A stretch of DNA of 64,000 nucleotides. Origin: Micromonospora sp. FIMYZ51. Lineage in GTDB: Bacteria > Actinomycetota > Actinomycetes > Mycobacteriales > Micromonosporaceae. Each line of letters opens with the position of its first letter. The first letter of the stretch is position 1. Positions 51,439-61,824 of the stretch are shown in pieces. Position numbers and translations under genes: made by a program. A model generated the notes under the pieces. The model did not search any database. It worked only from the letters and a program-made list of their open reading frames with translations, and had not been told where the DNA came from. The stretch is from NCBI RefSeq assembly GCF_038246755.1, contig NZ_CP134706.1:2170001-2234000 (forward strand). The letters run 5' to 3'.

Positions 51439-52233
51439 TCACAGCTCGGTGACCACCAGGTCGACCTGGCGGGGGCGGCCCGGAGCGGTCGGCTGCTCGG
51501 CCACGGTGTACTTCAGCTCGCGCAGGGCGGCCAGCAGCGCGTCGGCGGTGCGCGGCCGGGCACCGGCGAGCAGCAGGTCCCGGACCAGTCGTCCCTTGGT
51601 GGCCTTGTTGAAGTGGCTGACCACCGAGCGCACCGGTACGCCGTCGACCTCCCGCTCGTGCAGCACCCGCACGGTCACCGTGCGGTCGGCGAGCGGGCCG
51701 CGGGGCGTCCAGGCGGCGGCGTACGCGCCGGAGCGCAGGTCCAGCACCGGGCCGTTGCCAGCCGCCCCGGTCAGCACCGGTCCCAGCGCCGGCCGCCACA
51801 ACGCCGGCAGCGCGCCGATGCCGGGCAACCGGGCGGAGATCGGGCAGCGGTACGACGGAATCCGGTCGGTCAGCCGTACCGCACCCCACAGGCCGGAGCT
51901 GACCAGGACCTGCCGCCCGGCGGCTCGTTGCGCCGACGGCGGCAGCGAGGCCAGGTCGAGGGCCTCGTAGAGCACCCCGGTGTAGATCCGGCCGGCCGGT
52001 GCGGTGGCGGCCCGGTCCAGCCGGGCGTTGCGGCGCAACTCCTCGTGCTGGCCGGCGCCGAGCCCGAGCGCGGCCAACGCCGCCTCCGGCACCCCGGCGC
52101 TGAGCGTGACCAACGCGGCAAGCACCTGCGCGCGTACCGGATTCAGCTCCGGCAGCGAGAGCCGGTCCAGGTCGAGTCGGCGGCCTCTGCCGGCGTCGGC
52201 CTTGCCCTCCGAGGGCGGCAACAGGATGAGCAT
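51439..52233 (-). CDS. yaaA: YaaA-family protein (peroxide stress protein, DUF328)
   Basis: 264 residues. The family signature start MLILLPPSEGKADAG and the later RVLHEREVDGVPVRSVVSH and FNKATKGRLVRDLL motifs are clear. E. coli YaaA limits free iron during peroxide stress and has a DNA-binding fold. Here it is monocistronic-looking, with 61 bases to the upstream membrane glycosyltransferase. The ATG is at 52233. Confidence 0.9.
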   Translation of the reverse strand: MLILLPPSEGKADAGRGRRLDLDRLSLPELNPVRAQVLAALVTLSAGVPEAALAALGLGAGQHEELRRNARLDRAATAPAGRIYTGVLYEALDLASLPPSAQRAAGRQVLVSSGLWGAVRLTDRIPSYRCPISARLPGIGALPALWRPALGPVLTGAAGNGPVLDLRSGAYAAAWTPRGPLADRTVTVRVLHEREVDGVPVRSVVSHFNKATKGRLVRDLLLAGARPRTADALLAALRELKYTVAEQPTAPGRPRQVDLVVTEL

Positions 52234-52294
52234 GTGACTCCTACGACGTCCCGGTCCGCACCACGCGACCGGGCCCGGCCAGCGTACGGCGGTG

Positions 52295-53890
52295 TCAGCG
52301 CCAGGGTCGTGGCGGTGTCGCCGGGTGATACACGCGATACCCGCCGACCTCGGCGAGCAGCGCCGCGTCGCGCTGCTCGCCGAGCAACTCCCGCAGCCGC
52401 CGGTCGGCCGGGGTGCCGGTGGCCAGCACGTACCCGGGACGCGCGGCCCGGGCCAGCCGGGTCCAGTACGCCGGATAACGGTTCAGACCGGGAGTCAGGT
52501 CGTCGTCGAGCACCCCGCAGACCACCTCCTCGGCGGTGTTGAAGACGAGCCGGTTGCAGGTCCAGTACTCGCCGTACACCTCGCGCAGCCCGGCGGCGCG
52601 AACCGTCGCGGCCAGGACACGGGCCTGCCGCTCCTCCCGACGCCCGGGTGCCGCGCCAACGGTGGCGAAGAGCAGGGTCACCACCAGCGAGGTCACCGCC
52701 AGGGCGGCCAGCACGGCGGTGGCCAGCGCGCCGGCCAACCGGCCCGCGACACCGACCGTGCCCCGCCAGCCGGCCACCGCCGCCTGCCACAGCGGCCACA
52801 ACACCGCAGGCAGTGACAGTTGCAGCACCGACAGGTAGCGGGCGTTGCCCAGCGGATCGGTCGCGGCCAACGGACTGCGCACGTACGACAGCAGGGTCAA
52901 CGCCGCACCGGCGACCAGCGCGAGGTGCACCACCGGCACGACCCGTTCGGATCGTCCGCCGGCCCGGCGGTACGCGCGCACCGCGAGCACCGCCGCGACG
53001 GCCAGCAGCAGCGGATAGAGCAGGCCGAACCACTCCTGCCAGCGGGCGCAGCCGGTGACCGGGCAGAGCCCGCTGGCCAGCGGCACACCCTCCAGCAGCC
53101 CGCCGTCCAGCCGACGCGGCCAGGACGGCACCGCCCCGCTGCCGCCGCTTATCGAACGCAGCACCGACAACGAGTCCTTTCCGGGCGGGGCGACCAGGTT
53201 GTCGTAGATCATCGGGGCGATGCCGACGGTGCAGCCGGCGACCAGCAGCAGCCCGGCCCCGCCGAGCAACTCCCGACGGATCGCCCAGACCAGCGCCAGC
53301 CCGGCCGCCGCCAGGTAGGGCACGATCAGCCAGTCCGACCAGAGCGCCAGCCCGGCGAGCAACCCGAAGCCGCCGACGGCCAGCCGCCGGTGCCGCACCG
53401 AACCCCGCGCCGACCCCAGCACGACCAGCAGCATGACCAGCACCGCGACCTTCACCTCCGGCCGACCGCCGACGGTGGTCACCTGATCGCGGATGACCCG
53501 CTCCGAACCGAGCGCCAGCAGCCCCACGACAAGCGTGGCGAACCACGGCGAGCCGATCCGCCGGGCCAGCCGGTGGATCAGCCAGAGAAACAGCGCGTAG
53601 AGCGCGAGCACCGGCAGCCGCAGCACCGGCCAGTTCGGGCCGGTCACCGCGATCAGCGGCGCCGCCAGGTAGGACTGGAGCATGCCCATGTAGTGCTGAC
53701 CGTAGAGGAAGACCGGGTGCTCCCGACCCTGCGCGATGTGCAGCGCGGCCAACCCGAACGTCGCCTCGTCGCTGTTGCCGACCGGCACGGTGTTCAGCAC
53801 CAGAAACAGCCGGTAACCGATCCCGACCAGCCCGAACAGCAACGCGACAAGCGCCGCCCGGTCCAGCCGCCCCGCTGAGATCGCCCCCAC
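52295..53890 (-). CDS. GT-C type membrane glycosyltransferase (ArnT/PMT-like)
   Basis: 531 residues with about ten to twelve transmembrane segments. The first extracellular loop has NSDEATFGLAALHIAQGREH, with the acidic pair typical of the GT39/GT83-like GT-C fold, and FLYGQHYMGMLQSYLAAPLI follows. The C-terminal soluble tail (from REERQARVLAATVRAAG) resembles the non-catalytic domain seen in actinobacterial members. It starts with GTG at 53890. The GGGGCCC tandem element lies 18 bases upstream, overlapping the promoter region. Sugar and acceptor unknown. Confidence 0.82.
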   Translation of the reverse strand: MGAISAGRLDRAALVALLFGLVGIGYRLFLVLNTVPVGNSDEATFGLAALHIAQGREHPVFLYGQHYMGMLQSYLAAPLIAVTGPNWPVLRLPVLALYALFLWLIHRLARRIGSPWFATLVVGLLALGSERVIRDQVTTVGGRPEVKVAVLVMLLVVLGSARGSVRHRRLAVGGFGLLAGLALWSDWLIVPYLAAAGLALVWAIRRELLGGAGLLLVAGCTVGIAPMIYDNLVAPPGKDSLSVLRSISGGSGAVPSWPRRLDGGLLEGVPLASGLCPVTGCARWQEWFGLLYPLLLAVAAVLAVRAYRRAGGRSERVVPVVHLALVAGAALTLLSYVRSPLAATDPLGNARYLSVLQLSLPAVLWPLWQAAVAGWRGTVGVAGRLAGALATAVLAALAVTSLVVTLLFATVGAAPGRREERQARVLAATVRAAGLREVYGEYWTCNRLVFNTAEEVVCGVLDDDLTPGLNRYPAYWTRLARAARPGYVLATGTPADRRLRELLGEQRDAALLAEVGGYRVYHPATPPRPWR

Positions 53891-53908
53891 TCCCCATCCC
53901 CGCCGTTG

Positions 53909-53964
53909 GTGTAAGGAAGGGCCCCCTTTTAACGCCTCGTGTATAGGAAGGGCCCCTTCTTAAC
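53909..53964 (-). repeat. GGGGCCC tandem element, copy 2 (inverted)
   Basis: Read on the minus strand: GTTAAGAAGGGGCCCTTCCT, then ATACACGAGGC, then GTTAAAAGGGGGCCCTTCCT. It has the same two-unit, 31-base arrangement as 19452-19510, and ends 18 bases before the membrane glycosyltransferase start. Confidence 0.9.
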
Positions 53965-54035
53965 AACTGGCGTACCGGGAGCGCGGATGCGGCACCGGCG
54001 AGGAGCCGGCGCATCCGGCGAAGGCAGCGCTGTGC

Positions 54036-54190
54036 TCGGCGGGAGTTGCCGGTGGGCTCGGCGCGAAGTTGCCGGCGGGGCAAGCCAACTCAGATGTCAC
54101 CTATCGGTGCAGCAGACCCTGGCGCGAAGTTGCCGGTGGGCTTGGCGCGAAGTTGCCGGTGGATTCGGCGGGAGTTGCCGGGCGGGGGTG
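54036..54190. repeat. Interrupted minisatellite, 22-23-base unit
   Basis: Five copies of GGCGCGAAGTTGCCGGTGGG or variants, two before and three after a unique 36-base insert (about 54083-54118). It fills most of the 283-base gap between the GGGGCCC element and the App1-type gene. Confidence 0.85.
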
Positions 54191-54247
54191 CCCGGCTGCC
54201 GGGGCGCTCGCGTGGCCGAGGTCGCTGGGGTGTGGCAGGGTTGCAGC

Positions 54248-55288
54248 GTGCCACCCACTGCCGCTGGCCAACTGGCCATACCGAACCTGCACCGGGCCGC
54301 GCGGATCGAGGACGCCGTGCACTCACTGGTCGAGCGCCGGCTGCGGCGGACCGGCTGGCGAATCAACATCATCGCGTACACCGGTTATGGCGCGCCGGGT
54401 TGGGTGCGGGTGATGTGCCGGGTGCTGCTGGGGCGTCCGGACACCCGGCAGCGCGGTCGGCTGGAGAAGGTACGCGGCTGGCGCAGCTTCACCACCCTGC
54501 CGGCCAAGCACGTCACGGTGACGATCGAGACGGGTGGGGTGGTGCACGAGGCGCAGGCGGACCGCAGCGGCTTCATCGACACCGTGGTGCCGGCGGACCT
54601 GCCGCCAGGGTGGGGTTCGGTACGGCTCAGCATTCCGGACGCCGAGCCGGTGGACGCACCCGTACGCATCCTGGACCCGGAGGTCCGCTTCGGCGTCCTC
54701 TCCGACATCGACGACACGGTGATGGTCACCGCGCTACCCCGACCGCTCCTCGCCGCCTGGAACACCTTCGTGCTGGACGAGCACGCGCGGGCGGCGGTGC
54801 CCGGCATGGCGGTGCTGTACGAGCGCCTGGTGACCGCCCATCCCGGTGCTCCGGTGTTCTACCTGTCCACCGGCGCGTGGAACGTGGCTCCGACGCTGAC
54901 CCGGTTCCTGTCCCGGCACCTCTATCCGGCCGGGCCGCTGCTGCTGACCGACTGGGGACCCACCCACGACCGCTGGTTCCGTAGCGGTCGCGAGCACAAG
55001 CGGGCCACCCTGGCCCGGTTGGCCAAGGAGTTTCCCGACGTACGCTGGCTGCTCGTCGGCGACGACGGACAGCACGACCAGGAGATCTACCGGGAGTTCG
55101 CGGCCGCCCATCCGGACAACGTGGCCGGCGTGGCGATCCGCCGCCTTTCGCCCACCCAGGCGGTGCTCGCCGGTAGCCTGCCCGTCCCGCACGACGGCCC
55201 GGAGGAGGGGCCGGTGGGGCAGAAGTGGCTCTCCGCGCCCGACGGCGCCGGCCTCTGGACCCTGCTGCGCGGCGCCGGCCTGGTCTGA
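54248..55288 (+). CDS. App1-family (DUF2183) phosphatidate phosphatase-like protein
   Basis: 346 residues. The HAD-like catalytic motif is GVLSDIDDTVMVT (D-x-D-D-T), preceded by an N-terminal beta domain (HVTVTIETGGVVHEA). FYLSTGAWNVAPTLTRFL and LLVGDDGQHDQEIYREFA are family hallmarks of App1, the eukaryotic phosphatidate phosphatase, with many bacterial relatives of unproven activity. GTG at 54248 is chosen; sequence upstream in frame is minisatellite. No membrane segment is visible. It may act on phospholipid-derived substrates. Confidence 0.87.
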   Translation: MPPTAAGQLAIPNLHRAARIEDAVHSLVERRLRRTGWRINIIAYTGYGAPGWVRVMCRVLLGRPDTRQRGRLEKVRGWRSFTTLPAKHVTVTIETGGVVHEAQADRSGFIDTVVPADLPPGWGSVRLSIPDAEPVDAPVRILDPEVRFGVLSDIDDTVMVTALPRPLLAAWNTFVLDEHARAAVPGMAVLYERLVTAHPGAPVFYLSTGAWNVAPTLTRFLSRHLYPAGPLLLTDWGPTHDRWFRSGREHKRATLARLAKEFPDVRWLLVGDDGQHDQEIYREFAAAHPDNVAGVAIRRLSPTQAVLAGSLPVPHDGPEEGPVGQKWLSAPDGAGLWTLLRGAGLV

Positions 55289-55340
55289 CCCAGGCTGCCC
55301 GAGCCCACCCCGCGCCTGCCGCATCCGTCTGCGTCTGCCC

Positions 55341-55500
55341 CGCCTGGCTTGCGTGTGCCGCGCCTGGTCCGCACCTGCCCGCCTGGTCCGCGTGTGCCGC
55401 GCTTGGCTTGCGTGTGCTGCGCTTGGTCCGCGTGTGCTGCGCCTGGCCTGCGTGTGCTGCGCCTGGCCTGCGTGTGCTGCGCCTGGTCCGCACCCGCCGT
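55341..55500. repeat. Minisatellite, 20-base unit, about eight copies
   Basis: GCCTGGCCTGCGTGTGCTGC and close variants repeat every 20 bases from about 55341 to 55500, starting roughly 50 bases after the App1 stop. Translated antisense it gives an A/Q/H-rich repeat frame, which I regard as non-coding. Confidence 0.9.
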
Positions 55501-55671
55501 ATCCGTCCGCGCCTGCCGCCCTCCGCTTGCGTCGGAATCCGTCAGCTGCGCCGGGGGCCAGCTCGAACCGGCCGGTGCAGCCCGGCCAGCGCCTCGCGCT
55601 CTTCGAGTGAATCGATGAGGGTACGCACACAGAGCGCGGACGGTCCAGCATGAGTAACGCGGTCGGTTCAG

Positions 55672-55724
55672 CGTTAATAAGGGGCCCTTCCTATGCACGA
55701 GGCGTTAATAGGGGGCCCTTCCTT

Positions 55725-55725
<1 letters not shown>
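55672..55725 (+). repeat. GGGGCCC tandem element, copy 3
   Basis: GTTAATAAGGGGCCCTTCCT (55672), ATGCACGAGGC, then GTTAATAGGGGGCCCTTCCT (55703). It touches the glgB stop codon at 55725-55727. Confidence 0.9.
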
Positions 55726-57814
<2,089 letters not shown>

Positions 57815-57827
<13 letters not shown>

Positions 57828-59881
57828 CGGGTGTCGTCCTTCGTGGCGGAGTCGGTGTCGCTGCGGGGCGCGGTGTCGTCGGTGGCACCGGCGGTACCGG
57901 GGGCGGTGTCGCTGTGGGGGGCGGTGGCGGCCGGGAGGGTGAAGACGTGCGCGGGTTGCAGGTACGGGTCGAGGCGTACCGCGTTGCGCTGCCCCCAGTC
58001 GTAGCTTGCCCCGGTCAGCTCGTCGTGCACGGTGAACCGGTCGTGCCAGTCCAGCCCCAACGCCGGCATGTCCAGGGTGGTGTTGCCCCACTGCACCGTG
58101 TGCGAGTCGAACGAGCAGACCACGAGCACCGTGTTGCCGGTGGCCGGGTCCCGCTTGGACCAGCAGAGCAGCGCCGGGTTGTCGATGTCGTGGAAGACGA
58201 GGTTGCGCAGCCGGTGCAGGGCGGGATTGTCTCGGCGTACCCGGTTGAGGATGGTGATGAACGGCGCCAGGGACCGCCCCTGCGCCTGGGCGCCGGCCCA
58301 GTCCCGGGGCCGCAGCTCGTACTTCTCGTTGTCGAGGTATTCCTCCGCGCCGGGGCGGGCGACGTGCTCGAACAGCTCGAAGCCGGCGTACATGCCCCAG
58401 GAGGGGGAGAGCAGCGCGGCCAGCACCGCCCGGATCTTGAACATCGGCGGCCCGCCGTACTGCAACGAGGCGTGCAGGATGTCCGGGGTGTTGGGCCAGA
58501 AGTTCGGCCGCATGTAGTCGGCCGCCGCGACCAGCTCCGCGCAGTACTCGCGCATCTCGGCGGCCGAGGTCCGCCAGGTGAAGTACGTGTACGACTGGGT
58601 GAAGCCGACCTTGGCCAGCCCGTGCATCATCGCCGGTCGGGTGAACGCCTCGGCCAGGAAGAGCACGTCCGGGTCGGTCCGCTTGACCTCCCAGATCAGC
58701 CAGTGCCAGAAGTCGACCGGCTTGGTGTGCGGATTGTCCACCCGGAAGATCCGCACGCCCTCGCCGACCCAGTGCCGTACCACCCGCAGGATCTCGACCC
58801 GGATGCCCTCCGGGTCGTTGTCGAAGTTCAGCGGATAGATGTCCTGGTACTTCTTGGGCGGGTTCTCCGCGTACGCGATGCTGCCGTCGGCCCGGGTGGT
58901 GAACCACTCCGGGTGCTCGGTCACCCAGGGGTGGTCCGGCGCGCACTGCAACGCCAGGTCCATCGCCACCTCCAGGCCGTGTTCGGCGGCGGCGGCGACG
59001 AAGTCGCGGAAGTCGGCCGGCGTACCCAGATCGGGGTGGATGGCGTCGTGCCCGCCCTCGTCGGCGCCGATCGCCCACGGCGAGCCGACGTCGTCCGGGC
59101 CGGCGACCAGACTGTTGTTGGGGCCCTTGCGGTTGACCCGGCCGATCGGGTGGATCGGCGGCAGGTAGAGCACGTCGAAGCCCATCGCGGCCACCCCGGG
59201 CAGCCGCTCGGTGGCGGTGGCGAAGGTGCCGGAGCGGGCCGGCGCGTCGCCGCTGGCCGGGATCGCCCCCTCCGAGCGGGGGAAAAATTCGTACCAGGCG
59301 GAGAAGAGGGCCCGCTCGCGGTCCACCCAGATCCGGTACGTCTCGCCGGTGGTGACCAGCTCCCGCACCGGATGCGCCCAGAGCAGGTCGGCCAGCTCCA
59401 GCGCCGGCCCGACCCGGTCCGGCAGCGCCCGGTCGGTGTCCCGCAGGGCTGTCATGGCCTGGTCGAGGCTTGCCCGGTCGGCCTTGGGCACCGCTGCGGC
59501 GGTCAGCACGCGTACGCCCTCGGCCAGGTCGTTTGCCAGCTCGGCCGGACCCTGGCCGGCGGCGATCTTCTTGGTCACCGCGTTGTGCCAGGTCAGGTAG
59601 GGGTCGCTGAACGCCTCCACCGTGAAGATCCACTCGCCGACCGCGTCGGGCATGATCGTCGCGTGCCAGCGGTCCTTGCCGGGCTCGCCCGGCCGCATCC
59701 GGGTGAACGGGCGGGCCAGCCCGTCCGGCCCGAGCCAGACCACGTTGCAGCCGAGGGCGTCGTGCCCCTCGCGGTACGCCGTTGCCGACACCGGCACCAA
59801 CTCGCCGACCACGGCACGGGCCGGGTAGCGACCGCAGGAGACGACGGGGGAGACGTCTTCGATCGGGAACCGTCCGCTCAC
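57815..59881 (-). CDS. glgE: Alpha-1,4-glucan:maltose-1-phosphate maltosyltransferase
   Basis: 688 residues, GH13_3. It extends alpha-1,4-glucan using maltose-1-phosphate. Motifs: [20 protein letters not shown] at the start, [33 protein letters not shown], the catalytic Asp in [18 protein letters not shown], Glu in [13 protein letters not shown] and the FWPNTPDIL segment. It starts with GTG at 59881. glgB follows directly, but treS and pep2 (maltokinase), which supply maltose-1-phosphate, are not in the window. A short GntR gene and hairpin lie upstream on the same strand. Confidence 0.96.
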
Positions 59882-59933
59882 CGCCTCAACCTACTGTGCG
59901 AGATCGCCTCGCGCTCGTCTGACCAGCAAACGA

Positions 59934-59981
59934 GATCTTGGACCCGAACCGCCCCCATAGGGGCGCTCCCCGTCCAAGATC
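59934..59981. repeat. Nested inverted repeat (hairpin element 3)
   Basis: GATCTTGGAC (59934-59943) pairs with GTCCAAGATC (59972-59981), with an inner GCCCC...GGGGC hairpin around CATA. It has the same nested design and a related GATCTTG start as the element at 2817. It lies between the GntR gene and glgE on the same strand and could terminate the first or sit in the leader of the second. Confidence 0.8.
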
Positions 59982-60025
59982 CCCGTTGCTCCCTTCAGTG
60001 GCGCGCTGACACCGCAGCTTTCCGA

Positions 60026-60253
60026 TCAGGAGGGCGGTGCCGCCGCCACGAACGAGCCCTTGCCCTGGTGCACCTCGATCCAGCCCCGTTCGTCGAGGAT
60101 TCGTAGCGCGAACCTGATCGGCGTCGGGCTGGCCTGGTACTGCTCGCACAGTTGCGCGATGGACGGCAACTTGTCTCCAGGTTGCAGCGCGCCGGACTGT
60201 ATCGACGCGATCACATCGGCGATGATCTGCTCGTATACGGGTTGTCTGGGCAT
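60026..60253 (-). CDS. Short GntR-type regulator (HTH only)
   Basis: 75 residues consisting of only the winged-helix domain: YEQIIADVIASIQSGALQPG, DKLPSIAQLCEQYQASPTPI and RFALRILDERGWIEVHQGKG. It lacks the effector domain of full GntR proteins, although the HTH itself is complete. Such short forms occur in actinobacteria and mobile plasmids. A palindromic site with a GTGTATACAC core lies 57 bases upstream. It precedes glgE on the same strand, so it may affect glycogen genes, but this is inference. Confidence 0.87.
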   Translation of the reverse strand: MPRQPVYEQIIADVIASIQSGALQPGDKLPSIAQLCEQYQASPTPIRFALRILDERGWIEVHQGKGSFVAAAPPS

Positions 60254-60309
60254 GGCAACGGCCTCTCGTCAGCCCGTCGAGCATGCCACGCCAATCCTGC
60301 ATCCTGTGC

Positions 60310-60338
60310 GTGCAGTGTTGACTGTGTATACACTGCAC
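60310..60338. promoter_or_regulatory. Composite palindromes upstream of the GntR gene
   Basis: GTGCAGTG (60310-60317) and CACTGCAC (60331-60338) form one dyad. Within it, GTGTATACAC (60324-60333) is a perfect palindrome resembling the GT-N-TA-N-AC GntR consensus. TTGACT at 60318 could be a -35 box. It is probably an autoregulatory operator. Confidence 0.65.
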
Positions 60339-60523
60339 GCTAGTTTCTATCCTGGCCCTCTCGTCAGCAACGGAGTGCCTTCGAAGTGGGCGGGGTGGCT
60401 TCCCGTGCCGCCCCGCCCTGACCCGCCCCTGATCTGTCCCTGACCTGCACCTTCCTTTACCGGCTCTGGGTGCGTTTCTTGTTGCCCTGACGACAACAGA
60501 TGCACCCGATGGAGGAGGCACAG

Positions 60524-60721
60524 ATGAATGAGCGGCCGTATGACGGGCCGTTGCCACCGGCGTACCCGGTTCCGGGAGGCCGTCCGCGACATCCCGATGG
60601 TGACCGGGTGCCCATGCCGCCGCATCCCGGTCGTGCGGCGTTCACCCGGCGGCGGTACGCCCACGGCGTCGGCGCGGCGCTGCTCGTACTCCTGCTGATC
60701 CTGGTCGGGGCGCTGCGGTGA
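60524..60721 (+). CDS. Small membrane protein
   Basis: 65 residues. A proline-rich N-terminus (MNERPYDGPLPPAYPVPGGR) is followed by one C-terminal membrane segment (GAALLVLLLILVGAL). GGAGGAGG lies six bases before the ATG at 60524, a strong reason to accept the gene and this start. No family recognised. The IS5-type element is inserted 53 bases downstream of its stop. Confidence 0.7.
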   Translation: MNERPYDGPLPPAYPVPGGRPRHPDGDRVPMPPHPGRAAFTRRRYAHGVGAALLVLLLILVGALR

Positions 60722-60774
60722 GGGGCCGGCGGTGAACGAGTTACCGGTGGGTCGGCGGGTCGCGCAGTGGCGGG

Positions 60775-61824
60775 CTAGGGCGTGTGTCGAAGTCGGTGGC
60801 AGGGCTTGAGCTGCCGGCTTGAGGATCTTCGTGTGTCGGTGTTCGAGATGTAGCGAGGTCTCCGGTATCTGGTTCAGCGACCAAGCAGAACCCGAACACC
60901 GGAGACCTCGTGGATACCCTAGCGGTGGCGAGGCGGCACGACTTGACCGACGCACAGTGGGTGGCGCTGGAGCCGCTGCTGCCTGTGGGGCGTAGGCCAG
61001 GTCGGCCGTCGGTATGGACGAAACGGCAGCTCATTGATGGGATTCGGTGGCGGATTCGGGTCGGTGCCCCGTGGCGGGACGTGCCGCAGTGTTATGGGTC
61101 CTGGGCTGCGGTGTACGGGCTGTTTCGGCGTTGGCAGCGTGATGGGACCTGGGCGAGGATCCTGACGGTGTTGCAGGCGGTGGCTGATGCGTCCGGACGC
61201 GTCGTCTGGGACGTGTCGGTGGACTCGACGGTTGCCCGGGCTCATCAGCACGCCGCCGGGGCGCGTAAAAGGGGGATCTGCAGGCCGAGCCGCCGGGCGG
61301 GGTCATGGTCGAGCCGACCGATCACGCGCTTGGGCGGTCGCGGGGTGGGCTGACCACGAAACTGCATCTGGCCTGCGAGCAAGGGCGCAAGCCGTTGTCG
61401 ATCGTGTTGACCGCTGGGCAGCGTGGGGACAGCCCGCAGTTTGTGGCGGTGCTCGACGGGATCAGGGTGCCCCGCCTCGGCGGCGGCCGGCCCCGAACCC
61501 GCCCGGACCGAGTCTTGGCCGACAAGGCGTACACGTCCCGAGCTAACCGCCGCTACCTGCGCCGACGCGGCATCGCCGCGACGATCCCGTCAAAGGCCGA
61601 CCAAGACGCCAACCGGCGCAAGAAGGGGTCCAAGGGCGGCCGGCCACCGGCCTTCGATCCCGAGCGGTACAAGCAGCGTCACGCCGTGGAATGCGGCATC
61701 AACCAGCTCAAACGCTATCGAGCCGTAGCGACTCGTTTCGACAAACTCGCCGTCCGCTACGAAGCTACCGTTCACATCGCCGCGATCAACGAGTGGCTGT
61801 GACCGACTTCGACACAGGCCCTAG
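60775..61824 (+). mobile_element. IS5-type insertion sequence with 23-base inverted ends
   Basis: The left end CTAGGGCGTGTGTCGAAGTC continues GGT (60775-60797). The right end (61802-61824), read on the minus strand, is identical except for one base (GGGCC for GGGCG). The element is about 1,050 bases and encodes a two-frame transposase. CTAG occurs at both outer edges and is either part of the ends or a target duplication. Confidence 0.92.
60910..61802 (+). CDS. IS5-family transposase in two overlapping frames (-1 frameshift)
   Basis: DDE transposase split in two frames. Frame 1 (60910-61353) begins [18 protein letters not shown] and holds the first catalytic Asp in [14 protein letters not shown]. 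Frame 2 (through 61802) holds [14 protein letters not shown], the second Asp in [12 protein letters not shown] and the Glu in [19 protein letters not shown]. The switch is a -1 shift at the run AAAAGGGGG (61267-61275), a plausible slippery site, giving a fused product of about 297 residues. This is the usual strategy of the IS427 group, so the gene is likely functional rather than broken. It starts with GTG. Confidence 0.88.

Noticed and set aside
54726..55493. Minus-strand frame with an A/Q/H-rich repeat
   Set aside because: The repeat is the translated 20-base minisatellite, and the rest is antisense to the App1-type gene.
55341..55500. CRISPR array
   Set aside because: The units are contiguous 20-base tandem copies with no unique spacers; none of the other tandem repeats has spacers, and no cas genes are present.
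57914..60106. 730-codon plus-strand frame opposite glgE
   Set aside because: Antisense to a full-length enzyme with all GH13 motifs; no recognisable product.
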